Source: Dioscorea cayenensis subsp. rotundata (taxonomy: Eukaryota; Streptophyta; Magnoliopsida; Dioscoreales; Dioscoreaceae). From it: a stretch of 64,000 nucleotides of DNA. Positions within the stretch are counted from its first letter, which is position 1. Each line of letters begins with the position of its first letter. The notes under the pieces were generated by a model. That model was not told the DNA's origin, ran no database searches, and worked only from the letters and a program-made list of their open reading frames with translations. The stretch covers positions 20,255,257 through 20,319,256 of the forward strand of contig NC_052476.1 in the NCBI RefSeq assembly GCF_009730915.1, written 5' to 3'. Positions 1-12,200 of the stretch are shown piece after piece. The translations under genes were made by a program, and so were the position numbers.

Positions 1-2197
1 ATGCTCCTAGCCTACCTTTCGTATATGCTGGCTGAAGTGAGAATTTTTTCTAATTCATCAAATAGATTTGTATTGTCTGTTCTTTCTTAATAATAAATGG
101 TCCTGAATATTTTCTACACATAATATGTTCATATCTTTTATGTTTATAATTTGTATTGCAGTTTTTAAACCTGAGCAGCATACTCACAGTATTCTTCTGT
201 GGAATAGTAATGTCGCACTATACCTGGCATAATGTAACAGAGAGTTCTAGAGTTACTACCAAGTATGTTCAATTGCCATCTGGTCTTAATTCAGACTTCT
301 CATGATTTTACCAATTTTCCTCTGGTAAATCTGGTTCTATCAATACGAAATCATGTATTTCCTGCTTTATGTTGCAGGCATGCTTTTGCTACGCTATCGT
401 TTGTAGCTGAGATTTTTATCTTCCTTTATGTTGGCATGGATGCATTAGACATCGAAAAGTGGACATTTGTCAGTAACAGGTAAGATAATTCATATTTCTG
501 TTTGAAATCATGTGCATCATGGTTATCAATTTATTTTCCTTTTGATTTTCATTGTCAATAATAAAGATGATTGCTGCAGTGTTTTGCATTTATTTCAACC
601 CATGATAACCTATGCTCATCGGCGAAGCTAACGTGCTAAAATGGGTTAGTTTTTGAGAGATCTTTGTTAAAGAAACTACAGATGGTGAACAGAATAAATA
701 AATAAATTCCATTATATTTACCCTCAAACCGGCCACTATGAATGCATGAGGTCCACACAAATGGAAATTATAACTGTGCGCATTTAAATGGCATCATGAA
801 TTGATTGTGTCATAGGTCACTTCTTCTCTACCATTGATATTTCATGAAAATTTAATTTGTGAGAATTGGAGAAAACAGAAATCTCAGAGTGGTGGAAAGT
901 TGACTTCAATTATGTTATGATGAAATCCATTTAAGGCAAACCTGTTTGCTTGTCCTAATAAACATGAAAAAACTGTGATAGACACCAGTCTAGAAGTTGA
1001 GATCTGAATTGTAAACTTGGAGTCTTGGTAATTTTTTTCATAATTCTTTATTCTTATGCCGATCAACATTGGTTTGTTCTCCTCTGCAGTCCTGGAAAAT
1101 CAATTGGTGTGAGCTCAATTCTGCTAGGATTGGTTTTGGCCGGAAGAGCTGCTTTTGTTTTCCCACTTTCTTTTCTCTCCAACTTAACCAAGAAGTCCCC
1201 TGATGAAAAAATCTCCTTCAATCAACAAGTTGGTGTTTCATTGTTTCTTCTTCTCTTAATTCATTTGATTTGCATAATAATTCCTATGATTTGATAAACA
1301 GGTTACAATTTGGTGGGCAGGCCTGATGAGAGGTGCTGTGTCAATGGCACTTGCTTATAATCAGGTAAAATTCAAAACCTTGAACATCTCTAGGTATTGA
1401 AAAAGGCTGTTTGTTCTTTTTATTCCATTTGATACTTGTCCATTGCATGCCATCTTTTTAATTCTTGACAAATAAATTCTAACGTTATGCCTACAGTTCA
1501 CAAGATCCGGTCACACTCAACTACCCGGCAATGCTATCATGATCACCAGTACCATCACCGTCGTGCTAGTTAGCACAACGGTATGATATCTAAAAGAACC
1601 TCAAGAAATGCATGTTTTCTCAATCTCTACATTCACCAACTTTTCAATAGCATAATGAGTGGATTTTTTTCCATTAACTATTCTTGTATCGATCTATATA
1701 ACTAGTGGCTACCTTTTCTGCGAGGATATTATTAGACAAACAAACTACTTAATTCTTCCGAATAAATCAGTATAACTACCCATATCACATCTCGCATGAA
1801 TTAAAGCATGATTCATAATGGAAATATTCTTCTGAATTACTTGCACATGAAATTATAAGCTTCTATTTTTCAGATATTTGGTTTGATGACCAAGCCTTTG
1901 ATAAGGCTTTTATTGCCTTCAAGCCAAAAACATGGTGACTGCCTATCGTTAGAGCCGTCAAGTTCGAAATTTTTCCTGCAACCACTCCTTGGAAATGAGC
2001 AAGATTCTGAAGTTGAGGTCCGAGGCCAAAACATCACCCGGCCGACGAGCCTTAGGATGCTTCTAAGCAAACCAAGTCACACAGTTCATTACTACTGGCG
2101 AAAATTCGACGATGCCTTCATGCGTCCTGTGTTTGGCGGCCGAGGCTTTGTTTCTGTACTTCCTACCTCACCAACAGATCAACATGATCATTCATAG
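1..2197 (+). CDS. NHX: Vacuolar Na+(K+)/H+ antiporter, class I NHX, C-terminal exons (5' end outside window)
   Basis: Exchanges cytosolic Na+ or K+ for lumenal H+ at the tonoplast. The seven exons seen are 1-36, 162-262, 378-479, 1090-1228, 1302-1364, 1497-1580 and 1874-2197; all junctions are GT-AG and the frame stays open across them. The order of motifs follows plant NHX1: MLAYLSYMLAE-like start, FFCGIVMSHYTWHN, HAFATLSFVAEIFIFLYVGMDA, AGRAAFVFPLS, WWAGLMRGAVSMALAYNQ, ITVVLVSTTIFG. The hydrophilic tail ends with the conserved VHYYWRKFDDAFMRPVFGG block. The tail of class I NHX proteins is known to be regulatory and to bind a calmodulin-like protein. About 280 of roughly 540 residues are present; the N-terminal membrane helices lie left of the window. 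The family call is secure; which paralogue it is cannot be told. Confidence 0.95.
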
Positions 2198-3698
2198 AAA
2201 TGCCGATACTCAGATCGAAAAACACTTCATTGCCGGAAAAACAAGAACAAATCAGACACAGTTCAAGAGAATAAAAAGTGTGTGTATGTTGTGTGTGTGT
2301 GATCTTTGAATTTTTCAGTACCATTTGATGGTTTTGTGTTGTATGTAGGACTAACATAAGTTGTGTGCAGTGTATTATCTTTTTATTTTATGTGTGTAAT
2401 ATTTGTAAATTTTATTAGCCTTTGAATTATGTGAAAATATATCATCCCACTGATTTGTCTGATGATAAACACAGAGAGCTTTGTGCTTTGATATTTCTTG
2501 TTTGATTTATGGAATTTTTTTATTAATATTTGAGTATATTAACATTTACCTTGTAATACTTATTTTTTTGTAATACTTTATTTTTTCTCAGAAATTTTAG
2601 AACATATTCTAAATATGCCTTATTTTATTTTAATTTTTTTTATTAGATTTTTTTTATATACATTCAATTCTAAATTTATTAACAGATGTAGAATTATTAA
2701 TTACACTGTTAATATTAAATAATTCTTCTTTCTGTTACATAAATAAAAATTTAGTTTCACATGCAATTTATTATATATATATATATATAATATATATTAA
2801 TATTTATATAATAAAATAATATTCTAATAATATTTTAATAATATATATAATAACGTACATGTGTGTTTCACGTGACATGTCTTTCTATTTAACCGCCTGA
2901 ATTATAATTAAATATGAAGACATTTCTTTTTCAATGGGTAACTATGTTCGAAATGTCCAAAATAGCCCCAAACTTAATGTAACTTTTATATTTATATTAG
3001 ATAAAATAAATAAATCTGATCCTTTGCAGTTTTCTCTCGTAATTATATTTATTTATAATTCTTTAATTGAATAATATTTTTAATATATTTTTTTTTATCA
3101 AAACAAACTTATTTTATTATTATCTTTTTACCATCAAAATATCAGTAACCAGTTAAATATTGTGTGCTTTTTACAATGTGAACAGACACTGATCTATGGG
3201 AATCAAATCCTTAACCGCACGAGTTATTTATTTATTTTTCATTTTTAGAATTACAATATTTAAATATTTAGAAATTATAAATAAGGTTTCTAATTTTCTA
3301 ATTTTATTTTTTATAAAAATATTAATTAAAAAAAAGGATGGGGTGCATTTTTGTCATTTTACATCTAAACATCACGTGTCCTCCGGTGGGCACTCGATGC
3401 AAACGATGCGGAGTTGGACCATTTAAGCATACTCTCCTCCTCTGTTAGAGAACTCGTTAATCTGAACTATCTACGTGGCAAGTTTTTATTGGTTCCATGT
3501 ACTTCCAACATACCTTTGTGTGGTTTCGCTATGAGCCACATGTCCATGACTAGGTTAGTTAGTCTTCACTCGAGAGAATAGTACAACACCATCACCTCTT
3601 TAAAAGTTGAAAGCTTTGCTTTTCTCTCTCTCTCTCTCTCTCTGCCCACGCGCTTCGTGCTCTTCGTTTTCGGAGGTTTCGACCTTGCTTTTGGATCC
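2198..3698. other. NHX 3' region and acyl carrier protein promoter/leader; no gene seen
   Basis: The first 250-300 bases carry GT-rich sequence and probable polyadenylation signals of the NHX gene. The middle is very AT-rich with short TA runs near 2772-2790. The last 100 bases hold a (CT)n run at about 3623-3643, typical of plant 5' leaders, just upstream of the acyl carrier protein ATG at 3699. No conserved ORF was recognised. Confidence 0.6.
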
Positions 3699-5939
3699 AT
3701 GGCTTCGATCTCAGCAAAGGCGATCTCGATCTCAGCTTCCCCGAGGGTTTCCCTTAAGGGCCAGGTGTAGATCTCCTCTGATTTCGTCTTCTTTTTTATC
3801 CGATCTCCATTTTTTTTCCGAATGTTCTGATTAAGGGTTTTCCAGCTGTGATTGGTTTTGTTTGTGGTGATTCGATCCATTTTTTTTAGTTTTGACTCAC
3901 TGGATTCTTAAAGGTTGTGCCTTTTTTTGGATTTTTAGGGTTGTTTAGCGACCTGATCTGTTGGAAATCGTTAGTTTTTGTTCGATCTGGGATTCTTTTG
4001 TGTTCATTCATTGTGAATTAAATTGGAAGATAAAGCTGTGGGAAAGGAGCTTTTTTCGACTTTGTGGATTTTGATACTGTTGTTTCGGCGTCTGAGATCA
4101 TGGGATTTTTCAGATCTCTATTCTCAGATGGATTTTCACTTCTCTTGATGTTAATAACATTGATGAAATTTAATAGCTTCTCAAATGCAAGGTTTTGGTA
4201 TCATCTGGTTTGAATTAAATGTTGGATTTTTATGCCATGTGTGCTCTTAGTCAAGCTTGGGTTCACCATCTACAACTTTTCATTTCAGATCAATTGAGCA
4301 ACACAACTAGAACTAATCTAAGTATTTTATGTTGTTGGGTAGATTGTGGTGCTTTGTGAATTATGAAATTTGGATTCTTGCCAAGTATTTCCACTGTTGT
4401 ATCTGAATGCAGTGGTATGTTGATGGTTTATCCAAATAAAGTCTATTTTTCTTATGCTTGACTTTATGTGCAGGGAGCTAATGGGATCTTTCCTTTGAAA
4501 TCAGTTTCCTTTTCTGGAAAGAGGAGAAACTTTGCCCCAGCGCGCCTTACGGTTTCATGTGCGGTATGAATTTCTAATCTGGTACTTGTTTGTGATAACG
4601 CATGTCACTGGAATCAGTAAATTAAAATAATCAAATGTATGTTCCTAGAATGGAAGCTTGCTTGCCATATTGAATTGGTATTGTGTAATAGATTTTAGCT
4701 TGATGTGGGTGTTTGTGTGTCGCACATGGAGACAAGTATTCAAAGGATTGTGACATATACCTTTCTGGTTAAAGATAGCAAGATATATTAGAGAGTTCTT
4801 TTTTTTCTTTTTTTCTACTTGTGCTTCGGCCATATTTTGGAGAGATTCAGTAACACTTGAACTTTGTTTATGTCTAATGTAATAAAATGGCTCTGAAAAA
4901 CATTCTTGGGTTTTAGGTGTACAAAATTCTGTCATGACTGGATGTGATCTTCTCCTTGCTTAGCTCTGGTTACCACCTTTTGGCTTCCACTCTTGTATCC
5001 CTTCTCCTGTCTGTCTTCTCATACATGTAGATAACTGCATCTGTATTTAATTTTGCAGTTGCCGCTGTGTAGTATCTCAATAATATATTAAGCTAGCAGT
5101 TTTTGCTTAACTTCTTTGTAGTTTAATATACTCATATATGAGTTTTAAGTTTGCAACCTTTTTTCTTAGTCTCCAAGTTCGTAAGGGAGCAGGCATATGC
5201 ACAATTCTGTTTTGTTAAAAGAGGTGAATGAATAGATCCCGTGGTGGAGGTGGTAGTCGCACAATTATTAATCGATGCACTGAAATGATGAATTGAAATG
5301 AAAGGGTTGGGAAGCTCTTTTTACTGTCACTGCTCTTACTAGCATTTTGACCCTATTCAAGAAACTCGAACATAGGTTCTGCATCTTCTTGTTATATACT
5401 TAGTATGTTCGTTGTAAGTGCCTTTACACTTTGAGGGAACATCTTCCTTTCTCCATAAGAAGGCGATAAATATGGTTCCCCTGTTAATAATTTAATTGTC
5501 TTTACCTTTTGATCTCAATTATGTGCTTAAACGTTTTTATTGGTGATGTAACGCTATCCGTCTTAATAAACAGGCGAAACCAGAGACAGTGGCAAAGGTC
5601 TGCGATATAGTGAGAAAGCAACTGGCAGTTGTCGAGGGCACTGAAATTAATGGTGAAACTAAGTTCACCGCACTCGGAGCTGACTCTCTTGATACGGTAA
5701 GCAAGCGTCTCTTTCTGAAGCCATGATTGCCTTCGACAAAGTATAAATCTCGTTGCTTCAATTGTATGATTTTGGTTGTGTATGATTGTTTCTTGTTGCA
5801 GGTTGAGATTGTGATGAACCTGGAGGAAACCTTCGACATCAGCGTGGAGGAAAGCAGCGCGCAGGCCATCGAGACCGTGCAGGATGCTGCCGATCTGATC
5901 GAGGATCTCGTCGCAGCAAAAGCCAACGTAAACAATTGA
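3699..5939 (+). CDS. ACP: Plastid acyl carrier protein
   Basis: Carries growing acyl chains on a 4'-phosphopantetheine arm for type II fatty-acid synthesis in the plastid stroma. Four exons (3699-3764, 4474-4563, 5574-5696, 5802-5939), all GT-AG, give 138 residues with no frame break. Residues 1-52 are a Ser/Arg-rich, acid-poor transit peptide ([16 protein letters not shown]...). The mature domain starts at about [17 protein letters not shown]. The prosthetic group site is the Ser of ALGADSLDT at the end of exon 3, followed by [13 protein letters not shown] in exon 4. The intron falling right after DSLDT, the size and the transit peptide all fit nuclear plastid ACP genes. The first intron (about 710 bases) interrupts the transit peptide. 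The start is the first ATG after the CT-rich leader. Confidence 0.96.
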
Positions 5940-6388
5940 AGCAGCTTAATGATTTGTAGCACACATTTTGGTCTTTAAAGTTCTAGTACTCCATCAGTTT
6001 TCTTTTCTGTTGTTAGTGTATTTCCTGAAGTGGAAAATGCTAGTTTATGCTGCAAAACTTTTTTAGGTTTTTTTTGTTTTTGTTTTTTGTTTTTATTATT
6101 TTGGGATTTCTGAGATTGAATTTGCAGTATGGGATTAAAATCTTATTGGTTTTTGTTATATCTCGTTCAATTTAAAGTAGTGCGACTTAAAAGACAAAAT
6201 TCATATAGGAAATTGGCATATATACATGCATGATGTATTTATGTATGTATAGATGTATGCATGCATATGGTATGCACATATTTATTATATTTTTTGTGTG
6301 AAAAGACCATTTTACCCTCATACATTTATTGTTAATACAAATATTTATGGTTATATGCTGGGATGTTTTTGTCTGATTTTGAAAAGGA

Positions 6389-6390
<2 letters not shown>

Positions 6391-6422
<32 letters not shown>
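6391..6422. repeat. (GA)n microsatellite
   Basis: An uninterrupted GA dinucleotide run of about 14 units starts after GGAAGG and ends at AAATATG. Confidence 0.9.
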
Positions 6423-6428
<6 letters not shown>

Positions 6429-6499
6429 GTGCATCAACCCAATCCGAGGCGCTTTGTTGGTCTAGTAGAAATGAAATTGAACTTGTTGTGATTACGATA

Positions 6500-6722
6500 T
6501 TGTGCATCATATTTTTTTTACTGTGTTATTATTTATAAGTATAATAAAACTATGGAAGAATGATCAAAACCGTTGGCTTTTGATCTAAAAGTAGTCACTA
6601 TTGCGATAACAATGTCCGGTTTAAATTAAAAGCTGTGCATAATATTTTTTTAGTGTAATACTATTTATAAATATAGTAAAACTATAGAAGAATGATCTAG
6701 ACTGTTGGCTTTTGATCTAAGG
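6500..6722. repeat. Imperfect direct duplication of about 90 bases
   Basis: The segment ending in CCGTTGGCTTTTGATCTAA at about 6592 recurs, diverged by roughly 15 percent by eye, ending in CTGTTGGCTTTTGATCTAA at 6722. Spacing is about 133 bases. It looks like a local tandem duplication inside an old MITE-like sequence; no terminal repeats were found. Confidence 0.6.
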
Positions 6723-7299
6723 GTTAAATTATACATAGATTACTGTTTATTATGGATGTTTGTTTATAGTCGTTGAATGATGATTCAATAGATGTTATCT
6801 ATATAGATATTGTATAGAGTTACTATACATGATCATTAAACATCGTTATTTTACATAATTACTGTATATCACTATGTAACACTTTTTGATACTGTATAAT
6901 ATTATTTTCTAAATAGATTTTAGCCATTTGATGATCTAATGATTAGTGTGAAATTTAAGACGTATTTAGATGATGGGTCTTTTATATATATATATATATA
7001 TATATGGTTATTATGTGACTATATCTATGTGATAAGTAAATTTCTTAAAATAAAATTTAACAAAATTCCATAATTATAAACTTTATAAAAGGTGTGTTTG
7101 TGTGTATGAGAAAAGCACTAATTATTTCTCAACCAATGAATAATTGTACAAAGTACAAACAAAGCTACCCAATAACAAATTAAGCATAATTCTTATTTAT
7201 CTTAAACCTCACTAAACTTTTTTTTTCTTTTGCAAATTAGTTAACAGTCATCCTCAACTTTGAACAATCCCTTCCAATAAAGACAAAACCTAAACCTAA

Positions 7300-7314
7300 T
7301 AATAATAATAAAAA

Positions 7315-7345
<31 letters not shown>
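7300..7345. repeat. (TAA)n / (TTA)n inverted microsatellite
   Basis: A short TAA run is followed directly by a TTA run of about 12 units, so the two halves can form an AT hairpin. It lies about 170 bases upstream of the AGP start codon. Confidence 0.8.
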
Positions 7346-7347
<2 letters not shown>

Positions 7348-7517
7348 TCACACACACACACTCCTCAATTTCAGCCATCAATCAAGGATCCAATAATATC
7401 ACTCATAAAACACCATTTTTAAAAAAATTTTAAAAAAAAATCCTAATCCTTCTCATCACTTCTTTTAAAACCTTTCCTCACTCACACATCACAACACAAA
7501 ACACACTCCACCCAAAA

Positions 7518-7919
7518 ATGATTTGTTCCTACAAACTCTTACCAATATTCATGATAATAACTTCATTTCTCCTCTCAAATTTCATCACAACCACTTTGTG
7601 TTATTATATTTCCACTTCACCATCTTTTCTTCCAACCTTTCCCACTCCCTCTTCTTCTTCTTCTTTGCCGGCATTGTCACCGGAGATGATGCCGGAGTTT
7701 CCAACACCGGGCCGGGCCACACCGGACAATGCATTGCCAACCATTCCTTCAACACCAAGCCCGCCTGACCCGGATGTTTCCGGGCCTGAGTTTGCTTTTG
7801 CTCCTTCTGGTCTCTCATCTACTGCTTCAACTGAAAAATCACTACTAAGTTTACACCGGTCTGATCTTTGTTTTATTTTACTTGTTGTGTTAGGTATGTT
7901 TCATTTCTTTTTATTTTGA
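7518..7919 (+). CDS. Classical arabinogalactan protein, AGP25/26/27-like, GPI-anchored
   Basis: Single exon, 133 residues. Residues 1-27 form a signal peptide (MICSYKLLPIFMIITSFLLS core). The middle is rich in Pro, Ser, Thr and Ala, with dispersed SP, TP and AP pairs that are sites for prolyl hydroxylation and arabinogalactan attachment. The piece PTIPSTPSPPDPD followed by FAFAPSG resembles the Arabidopsis AGP25/26/27 group. The C-terminus ends in a hydrophobic stretch (LCFILLVVLGMFHFFLF) after small residues, a GPI-anchor signal. The mature protein would sit on the outer face of the plasma membrane or in the wall. There is no intron, as usual for the group. The start is the ATG after the CA-rich leader. 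The subfamily name rests on recall of short motifs. Confidence 0.85.
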   Translation: MICSYKLLPIFMIITSFLLSNFITTTLCYYISTSPSFLPTFPTPSSSSSLPALSPEMMPEFPTPGRATPDNALPTIPSTPSPPDPDVSGPEFAFAPSGLSSTASTEKSLLSLHRSDLCFILLVVLGMFHFFLF

Positions 7920-9222
7920 TTTTTTTTTTTAAATTATTTGGATTTTAGAGTTTGTGTAATTATTAGTTTGTTTGCATTATTTCTTGTTAAAATAATTATT
8001 TATAATAAATTTTAATAATTATTATAGTCTATGGACACTTGGATCTCTTGCGTCTAGGTGAAAATTAGGGGTCAAATTTATGTATATCTCTCGACATATG
8101 ATTTGTTGATATTTGTGAAAAAAATAACGTTGCATAATTATTTAAAAAATTTAATTTAAAGAGCTATTTGTGTATGGTGAAATTAATAGAATTGGGAAAA
8201 ACTAAATTTTTAATTTCATATTTTATGTAATTTATGAATTTTAGGAAAATATTAGATTAATTAATGAAATTGAAAATAATGATGAAATGGTTTGGTTAAA
8301 TATTGTAGTGAATAATGTAATGTTGATTTAAAAAAAGAACTATGTATGATGAAGATGATGATAATAATAAAGAACTAATTAGATGGAATCTTTTTATAAG
8401 CCAATAATAATGCATGGCTACTTTGTAGGTTTGCTCTGATTGGTTTGTTGGGAAAAGCATTCCTATTATTCACTCTATGATTGCTTGCTTTTCATCAACA
8501 AAAGCTTGTGACTTTATCATTGTTTTCTAAAGATTTAAAAATGAGTGTTTAGGAAAAATCTGAAAATTTATTGATTAAAAAAAAGATTATTCATTAGTGA
8601 GATTGTCCTCTCATCACTTTACATTTTTTTTTTTTCATTTTTTATATAATTAATTCTAAATTTTTTTTAAAAAATTGTCATATATATATATAAAAGGTGT
8701 TCCTAGATTTTAAATCTAAAAACATTCACGTCATCCAACAACTACGATCATCGTAAATATCATCAAAATATTGTTTTTACAATGTCTCACAGTATTTATA
8801 AATAATAAAAAATATATAATATTTATATAAATAAAAAACTATTAAATGATAATTCAACAGTTATGATTAAACATTTCTAAAGAATATTAATTTAAGGACG
8901 GACTCTCTCTGTATAACGGCTATAGCCTCTTTTATTGTTCATTCTAAAATGTTCACAACTTTCAGAAATTAATATTTTTTTTTAATCGCAAACAAGAACT
9001 TATTTTATGTAACTATTGAATAACAAAAGCTGAAAATGCATTGCATAAAAGAATGAAAATCAAGTAATCTCTCTATTGATACAACGTGATGGAACCAAAT
9101 TTCAAAAAAGATGAAGCAAATAATTATAGTACAAACACAGAATTGGCAAAAGAAAATACTCATGAGCTTAAGCTCTCATTAAAGCATCGGCGAAAAACTT
9201 CATCACACTCTCGAGAAATTTA
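7920..9222. other. AT-rich spacer between convergent AGP and DEG2; no gene seen
   Basis: Very AT-rich with A and T homopolymers and a (TA)n run near 8680-8690. It should contain the 3' ends of both flanking genes, which point at each other. No conserved coding potential was recognised. Confidence 0.55.
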
Positions 9223-12200
9223 TCATGCCCATAAAAGACCATCGAAGCCGATTTCTATGTTCGAAACAGGGCTATCACCGAATTTCCTCATTCACTGCTT
9301 GTTTATCTTCTGATTTGTCGTCGATGTATGGCTCAGACAAATCAGATGATCTTTCACATGGAATTCCATAATCCTTGAGAATGCACGGTGAGGCTGCGGT
9401 GGCCACCGCCCGATCCAAAACCACGAGGAAATTGTCTTCGAACTCGAATATCAAGTATTTGTCTTTGCAAGCTATTTACAAGTCGAAAGCCGGAACATAA
9501 GAGATCAGGTTGATTCGGAAATGGTAATGTTAATGTTTGATTGTTGTACTTACAGTCCACAAGATGAGCAAGATGTCTGATGTTTCTTATTTGAGTTCCA
9601 TTTAACTTTAGAACCTGAAAATTAATGTTGAATTGATTTGATTTTTTCAGTCTGAATGAACAGATTTTTGGAAAAGACAGGAGCGGAAAGTACCTGCTGA
9701 TTGGCCATTTCTTCGTATCCGATATTTGCATCATTTGCTAAGACCTGAAGTTTGAGATATATCAAATGTAAAGTACCAAGAAAGTTCAATTTGAATTTAG
9801 TAAAAAATATTGTTGATTTCATGATGCTTAGCATGTTCATTTGAAAGTAGAATAAAATTTTCAGATCTGAAAGACCAAAATACGAAGACTTTGGTAAAAG
9901 AAAACAGATGATTTTCCGAGTAGCGGTTTTTTATTAGGCGGTACCTGTGAGAGGATCACAATTTGTTCTCCTTTGAATCTTGCTAAAGAGTAACGAGCCT
10001 TTGCCAGTAATTTTAGCTACAATAAATGACGACACATTAGTTCATATGTAGTTCATTTTCAGAAACAGAGCCAAATTAAACCAGTTGAATTCTATAAACA
10101 TACCCCCAATGAATCTTCGCATTCCTCTCTGACACATATAGCAAAGAAATGAAAAAGATTTGTCATTTTTCGAGCAAAAACTAAATGTTTAAGTTCAGCA
10201 AATTAAATGAACTTACTCTATCAAGGGTTCAGAGAGTGGCGTAAACACAAGACCGGCGATAATCAAATATGACGGCTGCCCACCTTCAATATGAAATGGC
10301 ACCTGCGAGAGAATTTGATGCATTATAATTCATGTTAAAGAAGTGTCAGCGGTCGAAGACAAGGTGCTAATTTCTCACTAAATGCACACGTGGATGTAAC
10401 GTGACCGGAACTTTCATATATGTTCCTTCTCGGACAATCCCAAGCTCTGCAACATCACCAGAGAACCTGATGACATGAATAATAAAATGTCCCTGAGCTT
10501 ATACTACACCCTCACAAGAATGCCAAATAAAACTCGAGAAATTAGAAATTTTAGTGAATCAAATTATGATAGGGCGAAAAGGAATGAAATAAGAATGAGA
10601 TTTTAACAATATAACAATGAAAAACTGAGTGCTGGCATATGAAATTGAATAACAGCAGGAAAGTTGATGCATTACTTCTGACTAATAAGATAGCGGAAAG
10701 CAATCCGCTCCGTGGATCGAAATGGAACAGTTCCTTCACACCCTACATGAACACCATCAAAGCTAACGATGACATCCCCCTGAAAATACATCACCTCAAA
10801 GAATTATATACATTTCAAAAAATGATTACATCCGCTTTGTCATTCAGCTATCCTGAAATGACATTTTTATAACATTAAAAAAAATTGTGGAAAAAAAGAC
10901 ACTTTGCAAAGTATTCTGTTATTCTTAAAGTGAAATCCGAAAATAATATCAAATGGGTTTAAAGCAATCACAATTACTCATGCACCAAAAAGCTGCTTCT
11001 GGTTAATAAGAAATTGCCAGCATCAATATTAGTAACACTAACAAATAAGGATGAAAAGGGGTAGCAATCTAATACCTTCTTCAAAACTTTACTGGCTGCT
11101 GAAGTAGGCTCCACTCTTCGTACCAAAACACCCTTCATTCAAAAGCAGATAATAGAGTGTAAGCATGCCAGAGCATGTGTTTCAATGAGACAGAATTAGC
11201 TCATAAAAAACACTGGGTACAAAATTGACTACTTTAATTACACCATTCATGTAAAGAAAAGTAACATGCTGAACAGGAAGGCCCCGTTTTATAATCTCAC
11301 TCCCACAAGAGCACAAAGAAATTACAAAGATTAATTTCCTGGAAAGCACTGGCAAATGTTCTAGAATTTTAGCTATAAAAATCTGTAAATAATAGCTTAT
11401 TGTAAGACAATTTCTATTAGCAGCATAAACCATACCTCATTGGAGGGAACCTTCAGGCAAGAGCGTAATGCCGGATTCTCTAATTTCTGAAGCAATACCC
11501 CTAGGGAAGGAAACCCTGAGATTTACACAAGCAGGAAATAACAATGTCAGAATATATGTATATATATATGTGCTAGGAATTATGGTTATACAAAATACTT
11601 GGGTCAAACACGATTTCTTGTTTTAATATTATCCTTAGTATGCTTTAAAGTAATTATGGCATAACCGTGACACTCAAATTTAACATTAAATTAGAGTTAC
11701 AATACTAATTATTTTGCTTACCAGTATATTTCCCATTTCTTTCATAATCATTTAAGAAATGGGACACAACTGTAGTGGGAATTACATATCCTATATTCTC
11801 AGCATCTTCCGATCTGTATACCTAAATGAAGCATCTAATAAGAAACAAATAAAGTGAAACAGTAAATTAAAAATAACAGAGCATGCAGTAGATACTGTAT
11901 AACTTTCGACAAGGCAAGTTATCGACTATTTACGAAACTGCAAGGAATGGTTAAGCAAAATATCAAACAAAGAATAAATGCAGTAAATTTCAGAAGCAAT
12001 AGGATTTGTAGAAAGGAAGAAATGGAGAAGTGAAGGCTTACCAACTATCGAGGAACTATAAAGAATTTAAGATGCTAGTGAAAGAAATATCTGACACTAC
12101 CATAAAACTGTAACAAAGGATAAAGAAGCAAGTGACAATGAAATCAAGCCCCTAGTAAACATTCAACTGAAATCAATTGTATTATAGTGCACAGACGAAT

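Larger units (their letters stand above)
5940..7517. other. ACP 3' region, AT-rich spacer and AGP promoter; no gene seen
   Basis: After the ACP stop comes a T-rich 3' region. The rest is AT-rich and simple: a (GA)n run at about 6391-6422, a duplicated 90-base segment (see 6500-6722), a (TA)n run near 6980-7004 and a (TAA)n/(TTA)n palindromic run near 7300-7345. The last 100 bases are CA-rich with many ACTCACACA-type pieces, the probable leader of the AGP gene. Confidence 0.6.
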
